Source of the DNA: Sapria himalayana
Taxonomy: Eukaryota > Streptophyta > Magnoliopsida > Malpighiales > Rafflesiaceae
Assembly (NCBI GenBank): GCA_029783825.1
Contig: JAREIK010001716.1
Location: 881,196 to 945,195 of the forward strand
Direction: 5' to 3'
Length of the DNA stretch: 64,000 nt
Part shown: positions 47,090 to 59,939 of the stretch, one piece after another
How the letters are laid out: every line of letters starts with the position of its first letter
Position numbering within the stretch: the stretch's first letter is position 1
Translations under genes and position numbers: made by a program
The notes under the pieces: generated by a model
The model's database searches: none
Told to the model about the DNA's origin: nothing
What the model saw: only the letters and a program-made list of their open reading frames with translations

Positions 47090-48645
47090 TGTTAAATATA
47101 AAGATTTGATGGATATTTATCAGAGATGTAATTACCTCAGTTGAGTCACTCAACTATGAAGAGGCTAAACATCAATTCTGGTTCAAAGCAATGCAGACAG
47201 AAATGTCTGTCATTGAAAAAAATAACTCTTGGACTTTAGTGGATTTACCCTAGAATAAACACAACAGAGGTGTTAAATGGATTTATAGGATTAAGACTAA
47301 ATCAAATTCAAATCAGCATGTATACAAGGCTCGATTGGTAACTAAAGGCTACTCACAAAAACCCGGAATAGACTACCATGAAACCTTTGCTCTAGTAGCA
47401 AGGTTAGAAACCATAAGGCTTTTAATAGCCTTAGCTGGACAGAAAGGCTGGAATTTATTCCAATTAGACATAAAGTCAGCCATTCTAAATGGAAAACTTA
47501 AGGAAGAAATCTATGTAGAACAACCCCTGGGTTTGTAAAAAAAGGAAGTGAACACCGTGTTTATAGATTAAATAAGGCTTTGTATGGGTTGAAACAAGCT
47601 CCTCATGCTTGGTATCAACAAATTAACTCATACTTTCTGAATCAAGGATTCAACAGAAGTAAGAGTGAGCCTACACTCTATATTAAAAGAGATAAGCATT
47701 CTGGAATTTTAATTGTCTCTTTATATGTAGATGATATTATTTTTACAAGCAATAAAATTGAATTAATAAATAACTTTAGGAGAGAAATGGAAACTAAGTA
47801 CGAGATGTCGAACCTAGGAAATTTAAAACAATTCTTAGGACTTGAAATAACTCAAGACACAAGTGGTGTGTCCATTTCTCAAGTTACATATATTAAACTA
47901 TTACTGAAAAGTTTTGTAATGAGTGACTGCAAGCCTATATCAACCCCCTTGGAAGTAAACCAAAAATTACTTTCAGCTCAAGGAAAACCTGTGAATGAAA
48001 AGACATACAGAAGCTTAATTGGAAGCTTATTGTATGCATCAGCAACCAGACCTGATATTATATACTCTGTTCACTTGTTGTCACGATTTATGCATTGTCC
48101 AAATCACATACATTTAAGTGCTGCCAAAAGGATATTGAGGTATCTTAAAGGCACAATTAATCTAGGTCTGAAATATCACAAAATTAACCATACAGAAATT
48201 GTTGGTTACTGTGATAGTATTGGGAGAAAATCTAGAGGATTACAAAAGTACATCTGGATATGTGTTTAACTTAGGAACTACGGCTGTTTCTTGGCAGTCC
48301 AAGAAACAATCAACCGTAGCCCTGTCCACTACTGAAGCTGAATATGTTTCAGCTTCAGTTCCAACCTCCCAAGCCTTATGGCTTAGAAAGCTTTTGGATA
48401 ACTTAGATAAATCTCGAAAACATCCAATAAAAATTCATTGTGATAATCAATCGACTATATCTATTGCGAGTGATATGGTAATGCATAGTCGAACTAAACA
48501 CATAGGTTTAAAATATCACTTCATTAAGGATGCAATTGAATCTAATGAAGTTAAATTGTTTTTTTGCGGACCGAAGAACAAGTGGCCGATATATTTATGA
48601 AGTCCCTGCCTAGAGAAAAGCTGGTATACTTGAGAGAAAAGCTTG
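47090..48645 (+). pseudogene. Copia-2 reverse transcriptase and RNase H remnant
   Basis: RT: FKAMQTEMSVIEKNNSWTLV, a stop at about 47252, KARLVTKGYSQKPGIDYHET, QLDIKSAILNGKLKEEIY, a 1-bp loss near 47527, then LNKALYGLKQAPHAWY, an intact SLYVDDIIF near 47730 and LGLEITQDTSG. RNase H: GYCDS with a frameshift near 48215, STSGYVFNLGTTAVSW, LSTTEAEYVSA and IHCDNQSTISIA, and a VADIF-KSLPREK-like C-terminus in another frame up to about 48645. Four or more lesions; otherwise the sequence is well kept. Confidence 0.92.
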
Positions 48646-48676
48646 GTCTGATCTCAATACATCGAATGGGGTGGAC

Positions 48677-48982
48677 TGTTGACGGCTGTTGTTTAAGTTG
48701 AGCGGGCTTAGAGTAAAAAGACTACTATGCCCTTAATGAGCGTTTATTGATTTATTGCTGTAAAATTTTTATTATTATTTCTTTTATTTCAATTATTAGA
48801 AGTGATATAAAAACTTCTCATTTTTCTTGACCTAGTCTGCCGAACATATTTTTGATTGATAATTGGTTTCTGCTACTGCGACTTTTCTTCTTCTCTCTTC
48901 TCTTCTACTCATCTTCTCTGTTTTGTGCTTATAGTTCTTAATAATTCTTGTTTTGACAAGGAATTGTTGTTCTAAAACAACA
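48677..48982 (+). repeat. 3' LTR of copia-2
   Basis: 306 bp, TGTTGACGGCTG to CTAAAACAACA. It follows a purine-rich GAATGGGGTGGAC that serves as the polypurine tract. Changes from the 5' LTR cluster near its start and in the T-rich and TTCTTC zones. Confidence 0.95.
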
Positions 48983-48987
48983 ATTTG

Positions 48988-49690
48988 CATACCACTTGTT
49001 GGGAAGGCTCAAAGGCTTCCTCCAATACTATTTGTTGGGATTAGAATGTTTAGATGATTTACGCAAAAGCACAAAATGATAGGAATAACATTTGTTTCAC
49101 GGTCCAAAGATGGCGACCCCAACAAAACATTATAAGCGTGTGCGAGACCTAAAAACAAAACATTAGAAGCGCGTTGCAGTTGCTTTTATGGTTGAGATAA
49201 ATGTATATAAATAGGAAGCAGTTTGTCGCATGATTACGTGAATTATGTTTCAGCTTTATATAAATGTATAACATGTGTACGCATAAATAACGTTGTTTAT
49301 ATTAAAATGTACTTGGGTGTTTTGAATCCACAAATACACGGTACATATGAATAGAGAAAAATAGAAAGTGCTAAATACTATCATACGAGAGGTATTGTAA
49401 CAAGATTTTAAGAGTAAACCCATTATCTTTACAAAGGAGATTTCTATGATACATTTACAAAAATATAATGTGATAGAATGGTGGATAGAAAATTTGATGC
49501 TAATCTTTACAGAAACATAGACATCAACTTTAAAACGTTACAGTAGTTTTCATGCTTCTGTTAGTTTGTACTTGATTTGTTAAAATTCTGAAGATCCAGT
49601 ACTGCATTACCATTTAACTATTGCTAGTATTGAAAATACTTAAAAAAACAGACTACATTAAGCTCTTAGGGGTAACAATTAACAACTTTA
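48988..49690. other. Duplicated flank (copia-3 5' side), no gene
   Basis: 49020-49230 is similar to 63555-63810 (GGGATTAGAATGTTTA / GAGATTAGAATGTTTAAA; GTTGCTTTTATGGTT in both). It may be part of the copia-3 5' LTR and leader. The rest, to 49690, shows no gene. Confidence 0.5.
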
Positions 49691-51345
49691 AAACAAACCC
49701 AATCACAAAAAATTAAATTTAAAATAAACTAGTTTTGAAATAGTTGGAGCACTTAAATATAGCTAGTATTGAAATAAACTAGTTTTCCTCTCTCTCTCTC
49801 TCTCTATATCTTAAATTTTAATTTAAAAAAAAACACTTGGGCACCATGCAATAGTTGGAGCACTTAATTTCACAAAATAGAAACATTTAAAAAAATTAAA
49901 GTCTCACAAATTTTAAAAATAATTATATATTAGAGATCTAAAATAAGAAAACTTAAAATTACCCCATTCCATAATGAAAAACATACTCCAATTATGCCAA
50001 TTTTAACATCCCTACCCATTCAATCTATCTCTTCAAACATAGTGTTAGTTGCATATCATCAACCTTCAACTCAAGTGGCTACACAACAAAACTCCAGCAT
50101 GTATGATACAAAAGTGGTATATTATTATATTCAATAAATCACCACATTGGCATGCAACTATAAGTATTAAGTTTGATGCTCTCCTATTCAATGATACATG
50201 GTCACTAGTGATTCCTATTATCTGTGTAATATGAAAAACAATAATTTTTTTTAATAATAGTAATTTAGTTTTCATATTATTCATAAATTATTGCTAATTG
50301 AGTATTATTTTAGACACGGTTGAAAACAATACATTCATAACTAATATGTTTGGATTGATGACAAATTATTATGAATATGTGATATTAAGTCAACACATGT
50401 GTCTATTTTTAGAACATGCACTTGATTGGCTTGCCATTATAATGCAATAACGATTGTTATGTGAAATCACATGTAATTCTCATCGTGATAATGATATAAG
50501 AGATCCTTGGATATGGGATATAATGGTTTCTTATATTTCAAGTTGTTTAATTTAACACAGTCAAATGTCATCGGCAATATGATGAACTATATAGCTATGA
50601 TCAAGTATTGCATAAATCTTGGAGAGAAATATGAATGATAATAATAAATTGTATTCCCCTTAAAATAGGGAAATATTTGAACCCCATAGATAAAGTGATA
50701 CAGAAGATGCATCACTATTATCAAATGAGTCAATATGAGAAATCAAGATTATTTAATTTGAAAATCTACTCGTATTAAGAAATTAAAGATTGAACTATAC
50801 AAGTGTTGTGATATTCAAGACTTGTGTCCCATCTAGATATTGCGGACAAAGAGGTTCAAATTGCATCGTAATATTTTCGCAGTACAAAGTTTAAATTGCA
50901 TTGTAATATTCTTATAATTTAGGGGATAAAAATGAATTGCTAGATATCGCTCATTACTTTTAATATTAAAAGAGCTTTTAAATAATTATTAATATTGTAA
51001 TAACATATTGGGTCATAGTCATATATCATAAAGAAAATAAAATGTAAGTGTATAGATATGCAGTAGTCATTTCAAGATAAATGGTTAAAATATTAATATT
51101 AAATTAATTTAATTATTATGATTGGATTACTTAAAAAAGATGGAGTAAGACTACAAAATAAATATGTATATTATTAAAATGAGTTGACTCCAAAATAAAA
51201 ATATATATTTACTAAATCGATATTGAAGTACTCAAATATTAAGTGCTCAATTTATGAATGCCCGTATTATGAGTATAGAACATGAAATGCTAGAATTAAT
51301 TCCAATGCATTCATAAGATTATTATACCAGTGTTCCTAGAGGTGT
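49691..51345 (-). repeat. Dispersed repeat R1, copy 3 (inverted)
   Basis: Reverse-complement match to copy 2: the right edge GGAACACTGGTATAA (reverse of about 51325-51340), CTTATGAATGCATTGGAATT, GAGCACTTAATA and TTATTTTGGAGT correspond to 19268-19430, and the left zone GTGCTCCAACTA corresponds to the 3' part near 20000 and 2430. A (CT)n run lies at about 49788-49806. A 49.7-51.3 kb span gives the longest copy seen. No protein motif. Confidence 0.65.
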
Positions 51346-51539
51346 AGACTACAATAAATGTGGATTTTGAAGGGATTGTGTTTGATTTAGATTCAGATTG
51401 ATTTTCAAACCAAGAGTAATTTTCTTCCCAAATCTAACTTGATTTGTGTCTCACATAAAATATGTCTTAGGATTTGATGTATATAAATTATTGGTAATTC
51501 TACTGATATATAAGGTAGAAAATAGTTTAAAATCTAAGA

Positions 51540-52095
51540 ACCCCACTATTAAACACTAGCATTGTTGACTGATGCTAGATCTACAAAATTAAAAACAATG
51601 TTGATGGTACCAAGGAGTGCCATAAGGAATTATTGGTTCTGAAAGGTTTTCATCATCAAGAAATATTGATTTCAATGAAAATTTAGCCATGTTGTCAATC
51701 ATGCTATAATTCATATTATCTTATCCATGGCTATCTATTTTAACTAGCAGATTAAACAAATTGATGTCCAAAATAGTTTTGTGTAAATGAAAAAAATATA
51801 AGAAGTATACTTGGCACAATCTCATGCTATGTTCATCCACAAGATCTCATCATGTTTGAAGGTTTTATAAGTTATTATATGGCCAAAAAAGAGCCCCACG
51901 AGCTTGGTTCTATCATTTAGCTGTAAATTTTTATAGAAATTGTATTCAAATATAGAAAACTTAACACTTCTCTCTTTATTTGTACAAGCATTGTACCACA
52001 ACCCTGCTTCTTTTCATGTTTGATCCGTATAGTCCTACTTTGCAATCAAAAAAATTGATCTTAGCTATTTCTAAGGGTTGAAGTTTGTGCTAAGG
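51540..52095 (+). pseudogene. Copia reverse transcriptase fragment
   Basis: Plus-strand words in shifting frames: IKQIDVQNSFV near 51760 (compare Q-L-D-V-x-N-A-F), EVYLAQSH near 51800, then KFYKLLYGQKRAPRAWFYHL near 51870-51925 (compare L-Y-G-L-K-Q-A-P-R-A-W). The YVDD site is not reached. No LTR; a short isolated fragment. Confidence 0.7.
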
Positions 52096-52159
52096 TAATG
52101 AGTATATTTAACCCAACATAATTATGGGACACATTCTAAAACATACTGACATGATTGAA

Positions 52160-52335
52160 TGGAAACCATACACTAATTCTATGTATATAAAACATATGTA
52201 TATAAAACAAGTGTATATAAACCATGTGCATATAAAATAAGTGTATATAAACCATGTGTATATAAAACATGTGTATATAAAATATATATTTATATATGTT
52301 TTATGTACATATGTATACTTATATACACTTTTTTG
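52160..52335. repeat. Short TATAAAACATGTGTA satellite
   Basis: About ten units of GTGTATATAAAACATGT-like sequence, the same theme as 36905-37915 and 57355-57870. The minus-strand frame 52108-52341 is its translation and not a gene. Confidence 0.85.
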
Positions 52336-52339
52336 AGTC

Positions 52340-55300
52340 ATGACATTGGAAAAGCAAATTAGTCAACCACATGTTCAACCTCAGAAACACATGTTTTTTT
52401 GTCATGTTGACTATTTGTTTCATTCCTAACCTACTCTATAAGCTATTACAAAAGCTATTTCTACCTTTCACCTCATGATTCCCATAGCATTTCATACCTT
52501 CTTGTCTCTTGAATTGGGGTTGCCAAACTGATTGTGTATAGCAATAATGATAGACAACAATCAGGAGGTTCTATGGTCATTTAAGCTGAACTAAAAGCAA
52601 TGAGTGACATAGCTTATGAAAGGTAAACTAAACTCAAGAGAATATGGTGGCCAAGCACAAACCCTCTTCCTTTCTATTTTCACGGAGTGAGTGACTCCTT
52701 GTAAGAGTCGTGAATCGATTCCTCCTCTTTATGACTTGCTTCAAAGAATGTTTTAAATGTATAATAATGGAGTGAGTGACCCACTTGATAGAGGATATGA
52801 TTGGAGTTGCTACCTTTTAGAGTTATAAAGAGTTTCACTGTGTTCTTACTAAAGACTATGAGACTTGGAAAGAGTCACAAGATAAATAAGGCACAGGTCT
52901 CCTTGCATCCAATGGATCTCTTTCTACTCGTGGATGCTTTTTTTGTTGATGATGGGAACTAATCCATTCTCGAGTTAATTCATTTAGCCCATGAGGAATG
53001 TCTCGACTTTGTCTATGCTAGTTCTTCTGGTTTGACTACTTCTTTTGCCTAGGCTACTTTTGGTACATGAAATAGGAAATGCTGTTGAAAGAAAACAAAT
53101 AGCTTAAGGAATCTTGTTCTTGTTCCTCTTGTTGGGCTAGCTGACCAATAGAAGAGGAGACCATAAAAAGAACATGTTTAAGGCTTGAGAATGGGTTCTG
53201 AGATTTGATAGTTGAGATGGGCACACATTCAATAATAAAATATTTTGGCAAGGAGTTCCAATCATTCAAACAAGATGCATAAGGGGGTGGATCCTTTTTA
53301 TATATGTCCTTCCTTAGCTCTAAGTGCTAAGTGATTTCATACCGAATGTCGTCAATTATATTTATTGCTCGATTCGGCTTGATTCATGGAAAGGTATCAC
53401 ATGCTCAAAGGGTGGAAATAAGTGATGAAATTATAAAAGATAGGCATAAAGCTATGAAATTAAATAGAAGTCACTAGTAGTCACTTATGTCAAGAGAGGT
53501 GCACTAGAAACGAAATAGATGTTGTGAGTTTTTTTTCCTGGTGAGTTAGATGAATCGATGGTTCCAAACCTTCCCTCACCTCACTCCACTTATTAGCTAG
53601 AACAATTAGAGTATATCACCTTGCTTAAGCAATGAACATAGTTTATGACTGGTGTTGGGTCTTTCTCTCTTCCTATAGCTTTTGTCTTTTCAGCCGCTTT
53701 ATTGAAAGAAGCCACTCATGTAATTGTCTAATTAAAATAAAGCCACAAGTGTTTGACTTTTTGAATGATCATAGTTCATTCAGCATGTCATCAAAAAGTT
53801 AGATCCATGTTAATGCATTCCTCCCTTGGCTTATATGCCCCTTTAGGTGGGGTACCTTCACTCCTCAAACTAATATTTTTACTCTCACATTAGCTTTGCA
53901 AAAATATGATATGAAAGAGTGTATGTCCTAAAAACAGATTTGAATTAGTTATATATTAATATAAAAGATGCATCCTAATTTGACTACTAGTAAGGAAGAT
54001 GAGTCATGCTGGTTGAAACAACTTTTCCTAGTAAAGGAAGAAACATGACCATCTTTCTAGTTTGGAAGTCTACCATAGAAGTCTTCACTTGTACCTGCTT
54101 AAAAAAGGGGTCCATATAACTTTTCTTTTGTCTATTTTGTTAAGTAAAGTAATTCAGAAGCAAGGTTCTAGTTAGTCCCAAGTAGTTAAGTAAAGGGGTC
54201 CAGATTCAAGATACTAGTCAGTAAGGAAAAAGGTCTTATGGGTAACCAAACAACAAAAACGGTCTTCTCTTATGTTTAGTTTAGGTATGATTATCAACAC
54301 TCTCACTACTCGAGAAGCAAGCTAGCTTGATAGCAAGCCCTTAAGGTTATTCTTTCACTAGCCAAGGGAGTAAGAAAGCTCCACTAGTCATCATCTTAAT
54401 CATAAATATTAACTAGCTATGAAGACACTAAATAAATTCATTGGACATTTCTTTATCTAAACTAAAAGTATAAATAAGATCGAGGGTACTTGATATTATG
54501 ATTATAAGGAAGCAATTAGTCAAAAATAGAAAGAAGTTGATAATAGACATACTTACTAAAAATGGTAAGGTAGAAAGTAAGAAAGCTTATAAAAGAATGA
54601 ACACAATGACTCTCTTTAGGCTAAATCACCCTTCACCCTGACAACTTCTTGCTTTCTTCTTGGTTGAAAGAGAAAATCACTGTAATAGCTCACAAAGTCA
54701 AATATACTTTTTTTTTCTGTTGTGTTGGTGCTCTAATCTTCTTCTTCTTAAAGTTTACATCGAATGCTTGCTCCTCTGATATGTTGACATTTATTCCTTC
54801 ATTTTTTTTAAACAAAACAATGAATTCATTTCATTTGATGTATTCTTATTTAGTGTAAATCTTCTTGGTGCTGGACATGGGATTGCTATTTAGTATACAA
54901 ATATTTGGTAGCTTGGATGTTCTTCATCATAAAATGGTGACATGTAATTTTCTAGCTTACAATTGACAAACACACTCTTCATGGAATGTTGGTTAAAGTC
55001 ATCTAGTTAAGGCCAATTGAATGTAGAGTTTTCGATAGTGCTAAGATGGTTAAACTAGAGGGATAGGACTAAAGTGCGAGTTAAGTCCAATGAGAGTGTA
55101 GTTTGCTAGTATAGTGAAAATAGTATAGGCAATTAAGCCATAGTTAACAAATATTAGTAAGAAACATCAATGAAAAGAATTGATATATCATTCTCTATAT
55201 ATTTGTTTTATTCTATAAATTTTGTTGTATGCGAAATCTAAGTCTGAATCAATTTCTTTTGCAATAATAACTATCCTCTTTTAAAGAAATTTCCCACCAT

Positions 55301-56055
55301 CTTTAATTCTAAATGGCTTATGAATCAAAGGTAACGTTAATTATTGTCAATGCCTAAAAGCACTATCATTATAGTAGTGGTTACCTATTATATAAAAGTT
55401 TAGTCATTATCCTACATAATCAAGAGTTTATACATCAAAGTTGAAGTTGATACATTTCTTTTGAGACATTTTTAGTGCCCTATTTGACAAAGACTTTCAA
55501 TGTGGGCACTAGCATTAGCTATTTGGGTCTATCCCATTATTAGTTTCGAAGATTGACCAAAGTAGACAGTAACATGATACTGACAAGGTGGGTGGTTCTA
55601 TGGGTGGATTCAAGTTTGTGTACCTTTGAGTGGTGGTTTCATTGGCATTGGTGGGGCATGTGGTGGTAAAGTGATGGTTGATAAACCAAAGGGTTAAAGA
55701 TAACATTCTCCAACTCAAAGTATGAAAATGTCTATAGTTCTATACTTTTATGAGGTACGTGATTCAGCCTCGCCTCCAACAGGTGTCCGTATAGTGAGTG
55801 CCAGCTCCAATCTTCTTCACGGGGGTAAAAGTAAAGTCAAGTGGATTAACATCAAAAGACATTAATTTCTGGTGCATGAGCTAACAAGTTTTAATGCCTT
55901 ATTGACAATTTAAGTGAGCATGTAGGATCAATCAAAAAACAACTTTTCTTTATCTACATCTCTTGATTCACTATTGCTTACTATGTTTATGTGCCTTCTT
56001 AAGCATCTTCCTTTTCAAGACTTAACTTCCCCATCATATAACCTAGGGCTATCCT
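52340..56055. other. Unclassified 3.7-kb region, no transposon motif
   Basis: More even base composition than the flanks and no reverse transcriptase, integrase or transposase words on either strand. Short frames (53054-53269 minus, 54649-54858 plus, 55515-55718 minus) have no motif I recognise. Words such as GAAGCAAGCTAGCTTGATAG and CAACAGGTGTCCGTATAGTG resemble plant mitochondrial intergenic style, so an old organelle DNA insertion is one guess. It is absent between 35560 and 35600 of unit 1. Confidence 0.35.
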
Positions 56056-56059
56056 TTGG

Positions 56060-57350
56060 CGAGAACACATATCGAAAAAGGGGTTGAACTAGAATCATAT
56101 TCTCATGGGTGTTTGCATTTATGAGTTAGTACAAAAGTGGAAAGCAAATAGTACTATAATAGCCTAGTGGATAGTGGAAAAAAGTATTACTCCGAATAAG
56201 CCCTGTTTATTATATTATAAAGAGTAAAATAGGTCTATGTTGAGCCTGATTGAGATTCAAGCCTCTTTTGTCTAGCCAACCTCACAACCACATTTCCAGA
56301 CCTTGATCGCCATCATCGAGTTTCAAAGTAGCAAAAGAGAGTGGTCGCCACTATTGGGAACATCAAGAGGGTGTCCACTTTCAAAAGAATGAAGATGTGT
56401 GCCTTAGACTATATGTTCGCTATCATGCTTTTAATGAGGTAAAATTAAAGAAGAAAGATCTAGTCCAATTTAGTGAAAGAAGTTGCATTAACAATCAGTC
56501 AAACTCTATCAGTATGCAAGCAATTATTGTGTGACCAACATAGTAAAGATTGCTTTCAGTATTTTCCTTAGATGAAGGGTAAGGAAGGTTGTACCTATAA
56601 TGAGTCTTGCTACTAACATGTGGTACAATGTGTGGAGGTAATCATATGTATGGTCAAATAAGATATAACATAACTTTGTGTCGCACACTGGATTCACATA
56701 CCAAGAAATCCTTGCACTATCAAAATGGTAATACTATATTTTTAAAAAAATGAACTTAAGCCCATAGCATTAACTTGGTTGCTTTCAACCATTCATTATT
56801 GTAGATCTGGCCTAAAAAAAGAAAAACATACTTTGCTACTTTATCAATACACATGGAATCTAACTGCTAATTGGTCAATAATTTAGTTATTTCTATTTCC
56901 AAGATTCCTTGATCGGGTAGCATTCTTGGAGACAATATGTGTCTTGTCATTAAATTTTAATTTTGAATAACTTTCCCTTCAGGTTTATTAAGATAATGGA
57001 AAATCATAAGTATAGTAGTTGTATTCAATAAGGATGAGTTAGAACTAATTCTAGTGGTAAAGGGGAATCTATAAGAGAAAGGATATAGTAATTGTAATAG
57101 GCCCTAGGGTATGTTTAAATTGGAATCTAAACAAAATAGGATCATCTCTAGTGGCTGGTGCTTCTAGTTTCATTATGTAGGCTTGCACCTTCCCTAGCTG
57201 GCTCAGTTACTGAAGACAATATTTTTGAAATAGTCCAATCAGGTTTGCAAGTAATGAGTTGGAGCTAATTCAAATTAGACTTTTGTCATCCTTCATTGAG
57301 TAAACATCGAAAAAAGCCGCACTATACTAGATTTTAGCATTTCAAGTGTG
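56060..57350. repeat. Duplicated block Q, unit 2
   Basis: Second copy of 35600-36880 in the same orientation, with many small gaps and substitutions. The frames seen in unit 1 are broken here, for example a shift in the stretch matching 35801-36010, so neither is under coding constraint. Confidence 0.6.
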
Positions 57351-57354
57351 GATC

Positions 57355-57870
57355 CACAGAATACATGTTTTATATACATGTGCATATAAAACAATATAAA
57401 TATATATACATATATATAACATATATAAATGTGTATAAAACATATATAAATATATGTATAAAACATTTATAAATATACATGTATAAAAAGTGTATAAAAC
57501 ATATATATGCATGTATAAAACAAGAGCACATATAATACACACAAACACCTATAAAACATATTAAATGTATAAAACATAGAAGCATGTATATAAGTGTATA
57601 AAACTTGTATAAGCATGTATAAAGTGGATATAACATATATAAACATGTATAAAAGTGTATACAATATATATAAGCAAGTATCAAAGTGTATAAAACATAT
57701 TATATATTATGCATAAAATAATGTATAAAATTGTGTACAAAATAGTGCATAAATCATATTGGTGTATAAAACAGATAAGTGTATACAAAAGTGTACAAAA
57801 TATTGTATATAAGATATATAAGTCTATATAAAATATATAAGTGTGTATATACGTGTATATAAAAGTGTTG
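57355..57870. repeat. TATAAAA-type AT satellite, unit 2
   Basis: Same irregular CATGTATAAAAGTG array as unit 1, starting after GAATACATGTTTTATATAC in both. It has no small hAT at about 57553, the point equivalent to 37082-37519. Minus-strand frames are repeat translations. Confidence 0.88.
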
Positions 57871-57874
57871 GTGA

Positions 57875-58695
57875 AAGGACGTTTGGAATGTGATTTATTC
57901 GAAATCACAAAATATTAGTAATAACAATTGGTTAATAAAATAATGAAAGTAATAAATTCAACAATCCAAGAATAAAAAACCTCAATACCACAATTATAAA
58001 AAATTTAACAAATAAAAAAATAAAGTCCAAATTATAGAACTCCCAAATCTAATAATATGGACAAAAAACTTCTTCACATATACTGGAAGTCCATAAAGCA
58101 CATAATACTCAAAATTATATTTAAGATTAAAATATATTTTATAGTATATATCTAAAATTATATTTTAGATTAAATTATATTTTAGATTAAAGCACATAAT
58201 TCAATGCAAATACATAAACTTGGGAATTTGGGGTGAATACTTGGATCTCTTTCAATGTTATTATTTAGGTGATAGAGCCGATTCATCAAATTTATGACTC
58301 AAAATCAATGACATGGTTGTGTCTCAATTGATGGACTAAAGAAGAGATTATGTCAATAGCATTTTGAATTTTCAAACATTGTTCAATCTATAATTTGTCA
58401 CAGGACTCAATCTAGAAGACCAAAAATAAATAGCAAAAATAAAGCATGCACCTTTTTGTATCAGAAATTTTTTTTCATTCCCTTGGATGGAGGTGCTTTC
58501 CTCCATTTGAGAGGGCACCATGTGTGCCTTCTTTGCTAAAATGAGAACTTATTTTCACAAATTTAAATTTTATTTATTTTTTTAATCAAAATGTGGGAAT
58601 TTATCCCACATTTTTGGTCAATGTACACCTAGCTTAAAAAAATAAAACAAAAAGAAAAGCGACCAATCTACCAACTCGGGTAGAACTAACAAATC
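57875..58695 (-). repeat. LTR-like block of copia-3, unit 2
   Basis: Colinear with 37920-38690 (GGACGTTTGGA, AACCTCAATACCAC, TACTGGAAGTCCATAAA, CATTTTTGGTCAATGTACACC). On the minus strand it begins TGTTAGTTCTACCCGAG after a purine-rich stretch at the end of pol. A local triplication of ATTTTAGATTAAA words is seen at 58120-58190. Confidence 0.5.
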
Positions 58696-59935
58696 TTCTC
58701 CTCTACCCTAGGATGGGAGACTCATACCATCATATGACTTGAAATTAAAATTTGCTGATGATAACAATTTAATGAATATATCGATGATATTTTTGTTCGT
58801 GTATACTTTTTTAAATATAATATATTTTTCATCTAATACATTCTATATATTGTGATACTGAACATCAATGTGCTTCGACCTACTATGGAAGGTCAACTTT
58901 TTAGAGAGATGTAAGACAATATGACTATCACACATGCAATATATATGTATTCTATCATACATCCAATTTGTATCTTGGATTGTTAGGGTAGAGTTCCCCA
59001 TCCAAAGGTTAATAGATAACCTATGGTAGATTTATTTGAATCTAAATCATTGGCTATATCAAAATCTATATATCCAAGAAGCATGAGTTTTTAACTACTC
59101 AAGCACAAATATAAGAGAGAAAATGGCTAACAACATGGATAACATGTGCTATATTCAGTCTAGTGAAGACAACATATATAAGATTGCCAACTACTAAGGC
59201 ATAGGAGACACAATTCATGTCTCTCATTTCATCATCAATCTTGAGACTATGCTTGGAATTTAGATAAAAATATTTAGCTAAGAGAGTTGACACCAGCTTA
59301 GTCTTTTTCATAAAAAATATTTTAAGAACTTTAGTGATGTATCATTATTGAGATAATAAAATATGCCTATAAATAAAATTTGATAGGCCTAAGTCTATCC
59401 CAGATTACACTCATCCCTAAAATATATCTGAATAGTCTTAAGTCTTTCATAGAAAGCACATTTCCTAGCCCCCCTTATGCCTATCAACTTGTGTTTTATT
59501 ATGGCCAATGATCAGCATGCCACATACATACAATAAAAGTATAAGTCTATCATCACTTGATTGATATCTAATAGATACATAGTAGTCACAAGATATGTTC
59601 AAAATTCATGATACTTCATGATATATAGAATTTCTTATACCATTGCTTAGAAGCTTGTTTAAGAATGTGAGCTCTTATTTAGTTATAAACAAAACTTTCA
59701 TTCCCTTCTACAATGAATCCCTCAGGCTAATCCATGTAGAGAGTTGTGAATGTCTTCATGAAGAAATGTAGTCTTCACATTGAGTTGATCAATTTCTAAG
59801 TTCAAGTTAGTAGCTAAACGTAGAACTACTCAAATAGAATACATCTTCACTATTATAGAAAATATCTCATTAAAATTGATTCATTTCTTTTGATTAAATC
59901 ATATGACAACTAATTGAGACTTGTACCTCTAATTA
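58696..59935 (-). pseudogene. Copia-3 RT and RNase H remnant, unit 2
   Basis: Parallels 38691-40075. The best frame, 59311-59099 minus, reads MKKTKLVSTLLAKYF, DEMRDMNCVSYALVVGNLIY and TRLNIAHVIHVVSHF, equivalent to the K-P-V-S-T-P-L ... V-P-Y-A-S-V-V-G-S-L zone between RT and RNase H. The purine-rich end and LTR-like block follow to the left. Broken throughout. Confidence 0.8.
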
Positions 59936-59939
59936 ATTA

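Larger units (their letters stand above)
44012..48982 (+). mobile_element. Structurally complete Ty1/copia retrotransposon (copia-2)
   Basis: LTRs at both ends, primer site, gag, protease, integrase, RT and RNase H in order, and an exact 5-bp duplication ATTTG (44007-44011 and 48983-48987). It is a different family from copia-1. The LTRs differ at roughly 15 or more positions plus several small gaps in about 307 bp, so it is older than copia-1. All coding parts are broken. Confidence 0.96.

Noticed and set aside
47335..48600. Intact host gene encoding a reverse transcriptase-like protein
   Set aside because: It lies between LTRs with a target duplication and is broken by stops and frameshifts, so it is retrotransposon pol.
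54649..54858. Small membrane protein gene (69 codons)
   Set aside because: Hydrophobicity comes from T-rich sequence; no conserved motif, no clear promoter context and no second copy.
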